The notes: a model not told the origin generated them from the letters alone. DNA of 64,000 bases from Candidatus Poribacteria bacterium (GCA_022820835.1 JAJEET010000020.1:1-64000), one strand, 5' to 3'; counted from the stretch's first letter, positions 26,232 through 34,614 are shown. Program-made: numbers and translations.

Positions 26232-27065
26232 CTTCTCTTTGGTTATTCATAGTAGACATGGTTTACGATAACATGTCTCCCGTTTTGTTGTCAATTACAA
26301 TTAATGCGCGCATTTCGGTGGAGTGTTACCCTTCCAAGCAAGTTACCACCGACACTTCTCTGGGGCAGCGGAGAGGCACATCTCCCGCTTGAAATTCCCA
26401 ATGAGTTCGATGAAATCGCAAACCCCGCGCGTTTTCATCTGCACGGCACTTTTTCAGTGAGCGAACCACCTCCTTTTCTTCCTTCCACGCTTCCATTCTT
26501 TTCCCTTTCCACCCTTTCCGTTCGCTACCTAAGAAAACAGAACGTCCCACCATATGTCGATTTCCGCGACGCGAAGCAGACACCGCTGCGCGTATAGCAG
26601 CACAGCAGCAGAACAGAAATATCCTTGAAGCCACCACGTAGTGTAGAAAGCCAAAAGAGGGTGATTGAGTTATATGGAGGGGAAAGTTTGTGCCAGAGGT
26701 TTCCCAGTGTGAGATTGGAGTCCACACCGGAAATGGAGCGAATATGATTAACACTACTAAAGTGGGGGGGTGAATTAACGCTTGAGAACATAGACAGGGC
26801 CTGCGACACGGTAACACGCGCACGACACAAAGCAACTGCCGAAATGCCTAACATCTGGCTTGATACAGTGCAAGTAGAAATGTTCAAATTGTGTCGCCGG
26901 TACATCGTTTTCATGCCCTTTTACATTGTGAGTGAAGGAAAAGTCAGATCCAACACGAGTTATATGTGTTGTTGATTCGTAAAAATGGTTTCCCTGCTGA
27001 TAGGAAATTATTCTCATTATACACGATAAAAAAAATCAAATTGAAATGCAAAAAACTATCATTTT
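26232..27065. other. Gene-poor stretch of about 830 bp
   Basis: Several open frames on both strands exist here, up to 169 codons, but they are rich in Cys, Trp and Arg, lack ribosome-binding sites and overlap each other. One minus-strand frame at 26775-27017 (80 codons, MRIISYQQGNHFYES) looks slightly more protein-like but matches nothing I recognise. No hairpin repeat of the types seen elsewhere is present. The stretch could be a decayed gene or insertion. Confidence 0.4.
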
Positions 27066-28271
27066 TCAATACGCGCCGCGGAGCGTGACGGTCGCGATGG
27101 TATGTGTGTAGTTGAGGAAATCGAGGAACGGATCCATTTCGTTCGTTCGATTTTGGGTGATCTGATAGTCGGCGTTGAGTGTTAAGTGTGGGTTAAACTG
27201 CCAGTTCAGCTGCAGGTTTGCGCCTATCTGTCTATCGCTACGATCCGGGGCATCTTCCGTAATAATTCCCGTCTCGTTCAGAATCTGTCTGCCTTGGAAA
27301 TCTATCCACACTCTGGACAGCCGAACTCTGAGCCATCGTCCCGTCTCAATTCTGTAAAAGGTACTCGCCGCCACCTCCGTACTAACGAAGGTAAAGAAAT
27401 CGACATTAGAACGGTTCAAAAATAAGTTAACTTCTTCCTGAAACATGAGTTGTTCGGTTGCAACTTGTATCAACTTTGCCGAACTGATATGTCGCAAATC
27501 CGTTCGGCGTTCATTATCCTCAAGTCCAGCCACACCTAAGATGAGATTGTTTAAATTCGTCTCGTAGCTGCTGTGTTCTAACCCATATTCCAGTTTACCG
27601 AGCATCTGTTTAAGGATGCCAAACTGCAAGCGTGCATTCATGTTATGGGTATTAGAACCGATGAGCAGGAAATCCTCTCGGCGCGATTCTGAATCGTCGA
27701 ACCGGTGTAGACGAAAATTATATTCCAACACACGTCCGAACCGAAAACCGAATTGCTGCGCCATGTTGTTGTAAACATTTGAGGTACGGAGGAGACGTTG
27801 CACCTGATATGAGGCGAAAATAGGCGGTAGACTCGCGGACGGTCTAAAACTAAGTTCAGTTGATAATGCATTACTAAACGCGTTGAACTCGCTGAGTTTG
27901 CCTTCCGCACCGGTGTAGTTTTCAATTTGTGGCGTATATTGTAGTTTGAATCGGAGTTTATCGACAATCGGTAAATCGCCGCTTAAGTTAACACCGAATC
28001 GGTTAATCAAACCTGAAAGTTGCGGATCGTCTTGTCCAGCGAGGCTACTGGTATACGGATCGACACTCAAGCCGAGTTCAATATGGTTGTTGAATGTATT
28101 AGAGATATGCGCATTGACGGTCAACTCTGCAGGTTCAGTTTCGGACGTTTCAGGTCCCCTTTCAAGAAGACTCTGTCCGAATTCGGTCTGCAGTTGCGCG
28201 TAGAGGGAACTCGCTCCCAGATGTATAAAGATGAGGAGACATAATCCTAAAGAGAAGAAGTTTTTTTTCAT
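27066..28271 (-). CDS. Outer-membrane beta-barrel protein
   Basis: A 401-residue exported protein with a signal peptide at about 1-25 (CLLIFIHLGASSLYA). The mature chain alternates polar and hydrophobic residues in many strands, such as VNAHISNTFNNHIELGLSV, LQLNWQFNPHLTLNADYQ and a final IATVTLRGAY. It ends with an aromatic residue, as outer-membrane barrels recognised by BamA usually do. No plug domain or known porin signature is visible. Likely an uncharacterised surface barrel or porin. It begins about 40 bp downstream of the PIN-domain pair's minus-strand genes. Confidence 0.7.
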   Translation of the reverse strand: MKKNFFSLGLCLLIFIHLGASSLYAQLQTEFGQSLLERGPETSETEPAELTVNAHISNTFNNHIELGLSVDPYTSSLAGQDDPQLSGLINRFGVNLSGDLPIVDKLRFKLQYTPQIENYTGAEGKLSEFNAFSNALSTELSFRPSASLPPIFASYQVQRLLRTSNVYNNMAQQFGFRFGRVLEYNFRLHRFDDSESRREDFLLIGSNTHNMNARLQFGILKQMLGKLEYGLEHSSYETNLNNLILGVAGLEDNERRTDLRHISSAKLIQVATEQLMFQEEVNLFLNRSNVDFFTFVSTEVAASTFYRIETGRWLRVRLSRVWIDFQGRQILNETGIITEDAPDRSDRQIGANLQLNWQFNPHLTLNADYQITQNRTNEMDPFLDFLNYTHTIATVTLRGAY

Positions 28272-28334
28272 TGTCTTTTATAGGTTTTGCTGGGCAAAGT
28301 TGAATAAGTTTGTGCCACGAATCCTATTTGTCCT

Positions 28335-28832
28335 TTAATCGTTGCGTTTTTCCCCGCTCGCGTGGATATCTTGAAGAACCATTCCCTTCTCAAGTTTATC
28401 CAGCCATGTATACCGATTGACAGAGCAGTCACCTGTTACAGGGTTACACTGCAAAAAGAAGCCAATCAGCCCACTCGGGGTAAGTTTCTCTGCCAGAATT
28501 TCCACTGCAAGTTCATAAAGTTCCATATTTGTCAGTTTTTGAACCTTTTTTGGCAGCAGTTTCCTCTCTCCGGCAAGAACTTCCTTCGCCATGGATGCGA
28601 ATTTTCGATCTAACTGGCCTGCCGCGCGCGCGTTTTGAATCTTTTTGATTTTTTTGAGGCCCGTTTCCCTATCAATTTTATCGAGCCATTCATGCCGCTC
28701 AACCGTATAATCGCCTGTCCCTGGTTCACACTGCCTGAGGAACCGGGACACGGCAGCTGGACCGAGTTTCTCCAAAAGCGTTGCAATACCAAGTTCAAAA
28801 AACTCAATATTAGTCATTTCTAGTACGTCCAT
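28335..28832 (-). CDS. Two-repeat protein of unknown family, partner of PIN-domain gene
   Basis: A 165-residue soluble protein made of two copies of one roughly 65-residue unit: LTNxELxELAxxxLxEKLxP, then FFLQC/FLRQC, PxTGDxxVxRxxWLDK. Copy 1 spans about residues 5-70 and copy 2 about 98-160. The start overlaps the 3' end of the upstream PIN-domain gene by 23 bp, with a GGAGAA site inside that gene; an alternative ATG (28817) also overlaps it. Overlap with a PIN nuclease suggests an antitoxin or regulator, though the fold is not recognised and it shows no classic DNA-binding motif. Confidence 0.65.
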   Translation of the reverse strand: MDVLEMTNIEFFELGIATLLEKLGPAAVSRFLRQCEPGTGDYTVERHEWLDKIDRETGLKKIKKIQNARAAGQLDRKFASMAKEVLAGERKLLPKKVQKLTNMELYELAVEILAEKLTPSGLIGFFLQCNPVTGDCSVNRYTWLDKLEKGMVLQDIHASGEKRND

Positions 28833-29295
28833 CTCTAATCTTCTCCTGTAACCAGATATAAGGGTTTTCGACGCGAACTTGAAGTAATGCCCTGATGCGG
28901 TTAGCTCTCCTTATCAACCTATCGTCTGTTGTGAGGAAAACATCAACCTTGCTCCTCTCTGCACAGGCGAGATGCAAGGCATCAAACCATTTAAATCCAA
29001 AGGCTTCAAGCTCTTGGCCTCTCGTATTTTCAATTGCACCTACCGAAACGTTTTGGTCCGCACGATCCAACTGAGCTTTCATGTAATCGCGTTGGATTTG
29101 ATTGGGAGTGTTGTTGACTTCAAAAATCAATACATCACTCGTAATCCAGAGCCATTGTTCTGTGAAACAGGACTTGAGAAGAATCTGGATAGCTTCAGTC
29201 TCCTGACGAATCCAAGTCTGTGTCTGATCATTAAATGAACGGTTCAAACAGCACGTATCAAAATAAATTTTCAAGTTAGAAGGAAAGGTTTTCAC
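28810..29295 (-). CDS. PIN-domain protein (VapC-like ribonuclease)
   Basis: A 161-residue protein with the PIN-fold acidic quartet: IYFDTCCLNRSF (Asp13), IFEVNN (Glu59), FDALHLACAE (Asp105) and LTTDDRLIRR (Asp124/125). The order and spacing fit VapC-type toxins that cut structured RNA with Mg2+. The start is GTG 29295 with only a weak ribosome-binding site. It overlaps the two-repeat gene by 23 bp, as toxin-antitoxin pairs often do, but here the nuclease is the first gene. The neighbour is not a known VapB, so a toxin role is inferred from fold and layout. Confidence 0.8.
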   Translation of the reverse strand: MKTFPSNLKIYFDTCCLNRSFNDQTQTWIRQETEAIQILLKSCFTEQWLWITSDVLIFEVNNTPNQIQRDYMKAQLDRADQNVSVGAIENTRGQELEAFGFKWFDALHLACAERSKVDVFLTTDDRLIRRANRIRALLQVRVENPYIWLQEKIRDGRTRND

Positions 29296-29313
29296 TCGAT
29301 TGCCCCAGGTTTT

Positions 29314-30084
29314 TTAGTCAATCATCCCCGTTTGTGGACTTGAAGCCGTCGCATAGAGTTTCCGAGGAATCCGACCTGCTAAAAACGCTGCTCTACCCGC
29401 TTCAACCGCTTTTCTCATCGCCTCCGCCATCAGCACAGGGCGATGCGCCTTCGCAACGGCTGTATTGAGCAAAACACCATCACACCCCAACTCCATCGCT
29501 ATCGCTGCGTCTGATGCTGTCCCAACTCCGGCATCTACAATGAGCGGCACCTGCACAAGGTCACGGATAATCTGAATGTTATAGGGGTTACGGATGCCCA
29601 TTCCCGACCCGATTGGTGCACCTAACGGCATCACCGCTGCACAACCGAGGTCCTCTAATTTTTTACAGGTAATCGGATCGTCGTTACAATACGGTAACAC
29701 GGTGAAACCCTCTTTCACAAGTGTTTCCGCCGCGCGGAGTAACTGCTCCACATCCGGAAACAGCGTCTGATCGTCCCCAATGACTTCGAGCTTGATAAGC
29801 ACTGTCTCAAGTGCTTCGCGCGCAAGGTTCGCAGTCAAAATCGCATCCTTTGCTGTAAAACAGCCAGCAGTATTCGGCAAGATCGTCATGCCGCGTTCAC
29901 GAAGGAGCGCGAATAGGTTTTCACCGGGAGTGTCCGTAAACTTTACACGACGCATTGATACCGTCGCTATTTCGGCACCGCTCGCGGCGATCGACTCCGT
30001 CATGATATGGAAATTCGGGTACCCTGCCGTTCCAATCAGCAGTCTTGATGTATAAGTTTGGTCTGCGATTTTGAATTCTTGCAT
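29314..30084 (-). CDS. thiG: Thiazole synthase ThiG
   Basis: A 256-residue TIM-barrel enzyme that forms the thiazole phosphate moiety of thiamine from deoxyxylulose phosphate, dehydroglycine and ThiS thiocarboxylate. Family marks include [29 protein letters not shown] (Lys98, the expected Schiff-base lysine), [33 protein letters not shown] and [12 protein letters not shown]. It is the last gene of the thiamine operon. A HEPN-MNT gene pair separates it from thiS; only 17 bp lie between the MNT stop and the thiG start. It is presumably read from the TPP-riboswitch transcript. Confidence 0.97.
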   Translation of the reverse strand: MQEFKIADQTYTSRLLIGTAGYPNFHIMTESIAASGAEIATVSMRRVKFTDTPGENLFALLRERGMTILPNTAGCFTAKDAILTANLAREALETVLIKLEVIGDDQTLFPDVEQLLRAAETLVKEGFTVLPYCNDDPITCKKLEDLGCAAVMPLGAPIGSGMGIRNPYNIQIIRDLVQVPLIVDAGVGTASDAAIAMELGCDGVLLNTAVAKAHRPVLMAEAMRKAVEAGRAAFLAGRIPRKLYATASSPQTGMID

Positions 30085-30101
30085 GTTTTTTGCTATAAGT
30101 T

Positions 30102-30428
30102 TTATCCAGTGGGCTGAAAATCCTGTTTTTTATACAATTCTACGCCGACACGTTTAATCTCAGCGACCATCTCAGGGTTACGAATGTTCTCGAAAATGGA
30201 CAGATCAATCGTATAGGGCAGGAGTTGGTCGTCGAGGTCGTTTGCGATTCGAGAAAGAATTGTATGCGTCAACGCATCCCCGCCGTGAAGCGTCAGATCG
30301 ATGTCGGAACCGTTTTTGTGATCGCCTCTGGCACGAGACCCGTATAACACGGCTTCTTCTACCTGTGGGTATCGCACGAGAACATCGCGGATTTTTTTCA
30401 GCGTTTGAGCAGACAAACCGTATTGCAT
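30102..30428 (-). CDS. mntA: MNT-domain nucleotidyltransferase, MntA-like antitoxin
   Basis: A 108-residue minimal nucleotidyltransferase. It has the GSx10DxD signature exactly: [15 protein letters not shown] (Gly30-Ser31, Asp42, Asp44). In type VII toxin-antitoxin pairs MntA AMPylates a tyrosine of the HEPN toxin to neutralise it. Its start lies 2 bp past the stop of the HEPN gene, which implies translational coupling. The order HEPN then MNT on the minus strand, with thiG 17 bp later, places it within the thiamine operon. Other minimal nucleotidyltransferases modify RNA or proteins, but the HEPN partner with a matching motif supports MntA. Confidence 0.88.
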   Translation of the reverse strand: MQYGLSAQTLKKIRDVLVRYPQVEEAVLYGSRARGDHKNGSDIDLTLHGGDALTHTILSRIANDLDDQLLPYTIDLSIFENIRNPEMVAEIKRVGVELYKKQDFQPTG

Positions 30429-30430
30429 CC

Positions 30431-30856
30431 TTAAACGGTTCCTTCCACTTTTAATTGCTGCAATCGAACGAGCAACTTCTCAAATTCAGCGAAGTAAGCA
30501 TTCCGGATAGTCGTAACAACCTGTGCTGCGGTCTCTTCATCATAGGTATGCGAAGTTAGATTGCGTTTGTCAACCATGTCCATCCAAGTTTCGCCATTTT
30601 CGATGAGTCCATTCCTGAAGGCTGCTCGAGTTGTATCCCGCGAGCCATAGAGATTCACTGTTCCTTGTGCTTCAAGGAAATTTTTCAAGGTCTTCCAAGC
30701 GAGTTCATGTGTGTATTCAAACCCTTGTATTAATCCTTGGGCTTCTAAGTCTGAGAGTTCCCGTTGTTCTGCAAGTTTGACAGCTGACCTTAAGCGAGCC
30801 AAAGCCCTTTCAAAACTATTTGCGCGTTGGATCCAGCGGTCTTCTTGGTTTTGCAT
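30431..30856 (-). CDS. hepT: HEPN-domain toxin, HepT/HI0074-like
   Basis: A 141-residue all-helical protein of the HI0074 (nucleotidyltransferase substrate-binding) family. It contains the RX4HXY motif RNLTSHTY (Arg98, His103, Tyr105): Arg and His form the RNase site and the Tyr is the AMPylation target in HepT-MntA systems. Family text includes EYTHELAWKTLKNFLE and DTTRAAFRNGLI. It directly precedes the MNT gene. The ATG at 30856 has no clear upstream site in the roughly 210-bp gap to thiS, so it may have its own promoter. Confidence 0.88.
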   Translation of the reverse strand: MQNQEDRWIQRANSFERALARLRSAVKLAEQRELSDLEAQGLIQGFEYTHELAWKTLKNFLEAQGTVNLYGSRDTTRAAFRNGLIENGETWMDMVDKRNLTSHTYDEETAAQVVTTIRNAYFAEFEKLLVRLQQLKVEGTV

Positions 30857-31067
30857 ACTATTGTGCCTACAAGTCTATCCTTGTGCTTTCTCAATTATAG
30901 TAAAACCTACAATTAAGTAGACACTTTTCCTGTAACAAAAGATAGTTCGTAGGGGCGAGGTCTCCTCGTCCGTCTTTCAACTTATTATTTTTAGGGGTCA
31001 CTATAGTATAGCAGCGTACAAGCCTGTCTATCAAGTGCATTCTGAATCACAATTCACCTGACAACCG
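30857..31067. other. Gap between thiS and the HEPN gene
   Basis: A 211-bp stretch without a gene that interrupts an otherwise tight operon, whose other gaps are 2-41 bp. It contains a short copy of a GTAGGGGCGAGGTCTCCTCG dispersed hairpin near 30950-30970 and AT-rich sequence that could serve as a promoter for the toxin-antitoxin pair. Nothing else was recognised. Confidence 0.5.
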
Positions 31068-31274
31068 CTAACCGCCTTGGACAGCACGTATAATCTCTAC
31101 ATCGCTATTTTCACGAAGTTCCGTTCCCTGCCACTTCGCTTTCGGAATAACCTCCCGATCCACAGCGACAGCGATGCCTGCCTGTACCGGTTCTAATTCT
31201 AAAGCGACCAGCAGATCGTAAACATTTATATTGAGGCGTACCTCTTTCTCTTCGCCATTCACGCGTATCTTCAT
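31068..31274 (-). CDS. thiS: Sulfur carrier protein ThiS
   Basis: A 68-residue ubiquitin-like sulfur carrier ending in the required AVQGG. The C-terminal Gly-Gly is adenylylated and converted to a thiocarboxylate that delivers sulfur to ThiG. The start MKIRVNGEEKEV and the internal GIAVAVDREVIPK-x-W match the family. It follows thiO by 37 bp. No thiF homologue is in the window, so the activating enzyme must be encoded elsewhere or replaced by MoeB. Confidence 0.95.
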   Translation of the reverse strand: MKIRVNGEEKEVRLNINVYDLLVALELEPVQAGIAVAVDREVIPKAKWQGTELRENSDVEIIRAVQGG

Positions 31275-31311
31275 ATTTTCAAGTGTGGTTACGGCACACG
31301 GCGTGTACCTA

Positions 31312-32448
31312 CTATTTTAAAAATCGGTCCAACTGAAACGGGGTAATTATCTCTGAGGTCTCACCGGTCAGAACCAGCTTGGTGACCTCGTAAGCCGTAA
31401 TCGGTGTGAGTAAGATACCGTTGCGATAGTGTCCTGTCGCGTATATCAGATTTTCAACGGGGGTTTTACCGAGTATAGGCGCGTTGTCTCTACTGCCCGG
31501 ACGTAAACCTGACCATGTTTCGAGGACCGGCAAGTCATAGACACCCGGCACCGCTTCCCACGCACCTCGGAGCAGTTCAAACATACCGCCAACCGTCAAA
31601 CGTCTGTCGAACCCCATTTCCTCACTCGTCGCACCAACAATCAGTCTGTCGTCAGCTCTCGGCACCAAATATACCGATGTCGGATACCGTGCCCTGACAG
31701 TACGGATAACTGAATTGATGGTGATACCTTCTTCCATCTGTAGGGACAGCATTTGCCCTTTCACAGGACGCACAGGAGGAACGATCGCATCTGGAATCCC
31801 TGCTATCTGTGCTGACCAACATCCCGCTGAGAGAATAACAGTGTCAGCGTTTTGGATGCCGTCCTGCGTCTGAACACCGATTGCGGCTCCGTTTTCAATG
31901 ACGACCCTTTCAACGGTGTTATTTCCACGTAATACGCCTCCGTGTTTCTGATAGGCGCATTGTAAGGCAGTTACCATGAGCCGATTATCAACTTGATGGT
32001 CGCTGGCACAGTGAATCGCTGCCGTCACGCGTGGTGAGAGTGCCGACTCAATATCACGCGCCTCCCGTCCCGTCAACCAGTTCACATCGAGTTGTAAATT
32101 CCGTTGCGCCTCGTAAAGATGGCGGAGTTGATGTGTGTCGTCAGCTTCTAACCCGACAATGAGCGTGCCTTCCACCCGATAGCCGACGGACATCTGCGCG
32201 TCTGCCTCTAATTCGGCAACCCATCGCGAATAAAGTTCTAAACTCTGGCAACCAAGTTTGAGGAGTTCTGGCTCTTCGCTATGTGCTTCGGCGAGGGGTG
32301 CCAGCATACCAGCGGCTGCCCAAGAGGCGGCACGTCCGACTTCCGAACGATCATAAATGGTGACAGCGGCACCCGCTTTCGCAAGCTGCCACCCGATACC
32401 GAGTCCTATCACGCCACCACCGATAATAATAATCTTCTTGTATGTCAT
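31312..32448 (-). CDS. thiO: Glycine oxidase ThiO
   Basis: A 378-residue FAD-dependent amine oxidase. It supplies dehydroglycine (iminoacetic acid) for thiazole synthesis by oxidising glycine. The FAD motif IIGGGVIGLGIGWQLAKAG is at the N-terminus, with RAASWAAAGMLAP near residue 39. The C-terminal part reads ETWSGLRPGSRDNAPILGKT and YATGHYRNGILLTPITA, typical of ThiO. Use of the oxygen-dependent ThiO rather than radical-SAM ThiH fits an aerobic lifestyle. It sits 18 bp after the substrate-binding lipoprotein gene in the thiamine operon. Confidence 0.95.
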   Translation of the reverse strand: MTYKKIIIIGGGVIGLGIGWQLAKAGAAVTIYDRSEVGRAASWAAAGMLAPLAEAHSEEPELLKLGCQSLELYSRWVAELEADAQMSVGYRVEGTLIVGLEADDTHQLRHLYEAQRNLQLDVNWLTGREARDIESALSPRVTAAIHCASDHQVDNRLMVTALQCAYQKHGGVLRGNNTVERVVIENGAAIGVQTQDGIQNADTVILSAGCWSAQIAGIPDAIVPPVRPVKGQMLSLQMEEGITINSVIRTVRARYPTSVYLVPRADDRLIVGATSEEMGFDRRLTVGGMFELLRGAWEAVPGVYDLPVLETWSGLRPGSRDNAPILGKTPVENLIYATGHYRNGILLTPITAYEVTKLVLTGETSEIITPFQLDRFLK

Positions 32449-32466
32449 TAATTCTACGAGAAACGG

Positions 32467-33432
32467 TTATTCTTCCAAGATGTTCACGAAACAGTCTTTG
32501 GCATCAACTGTTTTGGAGATTAACCCCTTTTCATGAGCGAACTTTGCGAAGGCATCCCATTTTTCCACGGATTGCACCTGTGTCGTCGCGAATACATCAA
32601 GTGTATCCCGAAACGCCAATTCTTCCAATTCTTTGCTGGCATCTGGGTTTGCCTGAAAAAAGAGTTGAAGGGCATCATCCGGTTTTTCCTTCGTAAATCT
32701 AATCGCTTCCTGAATCGCCCGCATTAGTTTTTTCGCGATTTCCGGATGGTTTTCCAAATAAGCGTCATTCGTAATAATTACCAATTCATAATAGTCTGGG
32801 ATACCGTGTTTCTCGAGTGCGAAATAACCGGCTTCTGCACCTTCAAGTTTCAACAGGTTAATTTCGTAATTCCGAAACGGTCCGATGACTGCGTCAATTT
32901 GACCACTTAGCATCGGTGCCACAATATTCGTACCGACGTTTATCAATTCGTAGTCATCTTCGGATAATCCAGCATTCCCCGCGATGGCGTTAAACAGAAG
33001 CACATCTAACGGAGCGACTGTGTATCCTATTTTTTTCCCTTTGAAATCTGCTGGTGTTTTAATACCGGTTTTCTTCAGAAAACTAATCGTGTTGAGTGGA
33101 TGCTCCACGAGTAAACCGATGGATTTGACCGGCAATACCTCTTCACCCGCTCGCGCAATTGTCACGCTCTGCTGGTAACTAACTGCAAACGGATATTTCT
33201 CTGCCGCAACCAATTTAAGTGGCGCATCTGGGTCACCACCCCAGAGGAGTTCGACTTCTAACCCGTGTTTGTCAAATATCTTGTTCTCTTGCGCAACATA
33301 AAGCGGCGCATGATCTATATTCGGTGCCCAATCGAGAAGCAACGTAACCTTTTCCATTTCGGTTTTCTGGTCGCATCCAGTTAAGAGTATACCACAACTG
33401 ATGAGAAACATTAAGCAAATTGCTGTTTTCAT
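32467..33432 (-). CDS. thiY: NMT1/THI5-like HMP-precursor-binding lipoprotein (ThiY-like)
   Basis: A 321-residue periplasmic binding protein. The signal peptide ends in the lipobox LLTGC (Cys about 20). The mature start VTLLLDWAPNIDHAPLYVAQ is the NMT1/THI5-family signature of proteins that bind N-formyl-aminomethyl-aminopyrimidine or related thiamine precursors. The block AVSYQQSVTIARAG and the lobe VGTNIVAPMLSGQIDAVIG follow. It is co-located with a permease, thiO and thiS under a TPP riboswitch, so salvage of the pyrimidine precursor is the likely role. No ATPase partner (ThiZ) is in this operon. Confidence 0.92.
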   Translation of the reverse strand: MKTAICLMFLISCGILLTGCDQKTEMEKVTLLLDWAPNIDHAPLYVAQENKIFDKHGLEVELLWGGDPDAPLKLVAAEKYPFAVSYQQSVTIARAGEEVLPVKSIGLLVEHPLNTISFLKKTGIKTPADFKGKKIGYTVAPLDVLLFNAIAGNAGLSEDDYELINVGTNIVAPMLSGQIDAVIGPFRNYEINLLKLEGAEAGYFALEKHGIPDYYELVIITNDAYLENHPEIAKKLMRAIQEAIRFTKEKPDDALQLFFQANPDASKELEELAFRDTLDVFATTQVQSVEKWDAFAKFAHEKGLISKTVDAKDCFVNILEE

Positions 33433-33473
33433 GAGAATTTTTCCTTGCTAATTTTTTATTGAAGTGAGTCCAA

Positions 33474-34226
33474 CTAAGAGATTTCCTGATGCCGCCACGG
33501 CATAACATACCGTTCCAAAAGCGTCATCAGTCCAAAGAGACTTAGACCTAAAAGTGTTAAACAGAAAATAGCTGCAAATACCAATGAAACTTGGAGCTGC
33601 CCATTCGCATACAACATCAGGTATCCGAGTCCGGCTTTTGCACCGACCCATTCGCCGATGACCGCGCCGATTGTAGAGATTGATATGCCTATCTTCGCAC
33701 CTGAAAAAATAAACGGCAGTGCCGAGGGGATGCGCACTTTCCAGAGGATCTGCCACCGAGTTGCCCGAAGAATCCGGAACAGGTCCACTGTGTCCGGGTC
33801 GGTGGACTTTAAGCCGTCTAATGTATTCAACACAATCGCGAAAAATACGATCAGTGCCGCCATCACCACTTTCGAGGCGATCCCGAAACCGAACCACAAC
33901 ACTAACAGCGGCGCGATCGCGAAAACCGGGACCGTTTGTGAACCGATGACATACGGATAGAACGCTTTCTCCAGCACAGGAAACTCAAACATCAGCACGG
34001 CTAATGGGATACCGATGCTCGTCGCCAGGACGAATCCGAGGAGCATCTCTTCTAAGGTTACAAGCGTATGTTTCAGCAATTGCTCGTGTTCCGCAAACAG
34101 TGTCACCACAATTTTCGAGGGTGGCGGTAGAATGTAGCGCGGTATATCGAAAACATACACGCTGGTTTCCCATATCCCTAAAACTGCTAATAGGATCACT
34201 ACAGGTATTACGAATTTACTGAGCAT
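33474..34226 (-). CDS. thiX: ABC transporter permease, ThiX-like
   Basis: A 250-residue inner-membrane protein with about six helices. It carries the ABC permease EAA-like loop with GxxxxD: FRILRATRWQILWKVRIPSA. It belongs to the SsuC/TauC/ThiX group that moves alkanesulfonates or pyrimidines. It is the first gene after the TPP riboswitch and is followed by the ThiY-like binding protein, which points to a thiamine-precursor transporter. AAGGA upstream supports the ATG. The ATP-binding subunit is missing here and must be shared from elsewhere. Confidence 0.9.
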   Translation of the reverse strand: MLSKFVIPVVILLAVLGIWETSVYVFDIPRYILPPPSKIVVTLFAEHEQLLKHTLVTLEEMLLGFVLATSIGIPLAVLMFEFPVLEKAFYPYVIGSQTVPVFAIAPLLVLWFGFGIASKVVMAALIVFFAIVLNTLDGLKSTDPDTVDLFRILRATRWQILWKVRIPSALPFIFSGAKIGISISTIGAVIGEWVGAKAGLGYLMLYANGQLQVSLVFAAIFCLTLLGLSLFGLMTLLERYVMPWRHQEIS

Positions 34227-34243
34227 ACGTCCAAGTTCCTTAA

Positions 34244-34292
34244 AGCAAAAAACCGTTTTCCATTTTGGGTATAGCCAAAAGGAAACGGCTTT
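34244..34292 (-). terminator. Intrinsic terminator in the thi leader
   Basis: On the minus strand the sequence GCCGTTTCCTTTTGG, loop CTATA, then CCCAAAATGGAAAACGG is followed by TTTTTTG. This gives a stem of about 15 bp with one small bulge and a U-run. It ends about 18 bp before the permease ATG. With the TPP aptamer 130 nt upstream it is the natural transcription-attenuation switch. Confidence 0.85.
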
Positions 34293-34295
34293 ATT

Positions 34296-34416
34296 AGTTA
34301 TCGGTTTTCAGTTATCAGTTATTGGTTAAGAGATCTCTCGTGGCAAGCCTGTTAACTGTCTCCTCTACAACAACCCTCTTTAACTGACAACTGATCAGCT
34401 GATAACTGACAACTAC
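34296..34416. repeat. Dispersed CAGTTATCAGTTA repeat inside the thi leader
   Basis: The segment begins AGTTATCGGTTTTCAGTTAT and ends CTGATCAGCTGATAACTGAC, with CTGTTAACTG and CTCTTTAACTGACAACTG inside. It belongs to the same family as 12590-12713 and 37344-37452. It sits between the TPP aptamer and the terminator. GATAACTG/CAGTTATC inverted pairs could fold on their own. Confidence 0.7.
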
Positions 34417-34422
34417 TCTCGC

Positions 34423-34498
34423 TATTTCCCTACGCTGGCATGACCCAGATCAGGTTCAATGGGTGTTTTCTCAGCTCTTAAACACATAAGAGCACCCC
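34423..34498 (-). promoter_or_regulatory. TPP riboswitch (THI box)
   Basis: Read on the minus strand it begins GGGGTGCTCTTATGTG and contains the THI-box blocks GCTGAGA, ACCCATTGAACCTGATCTGG and TCATGCCAGCGTAGGGAA. These match the consensus CUGAGA, ACCC...UUGAACCUGAU and GGGUAAUGCCAGCGUAGGGAA, with one base changed in the last block. The short P3 region (TTATGTGTTTAAGA) is of ordinary size. It controls the downstream permease-thiY-thiO-thiS-thiG operon and reports thiamine pyrophosphate levels. Confidence 0.97.
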
Positions 34499-34509
34499 AC
34501 AATGTTTTA

Positions 34510-34614
34510 ATGAAGTTTAAGAATTTAATTCGGTAAGGCATCAATAGCCTCTTGGTAGAAGCACGCTGTGCGCGCGATCTTTAACGATTACCGAAATATT
34601 TATTTAATCTTCAT
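34510..34614. repeat. Terminal-inverted-repeat element, copy C (MITE-like)
   Basis: The left end is ATGAAGTTTAAGAATTTAAT plus TCGGTAA; the right end is TTACCGAAATATTTATTTAA plus TCTTCAT. The interior has TTGGTAGAAGCACGCTGTGCGCGCGATCTT, a variant of the 19123 hairpin repeat. The flanks GTTTTA and CAAAAC are themselves inverted. It lies upstream of the TPP riboswitch, in the region that must hold the thi promoter. Confidence 0.75.

Noticed and set aside
26326..26914. Two overlapping minus-strand frames of 169 and 129 codons
   Set aside because: Composition rich in Cys/Trp/Arg, no ribosome-binding site, mutual overlap and no recognisable domain.
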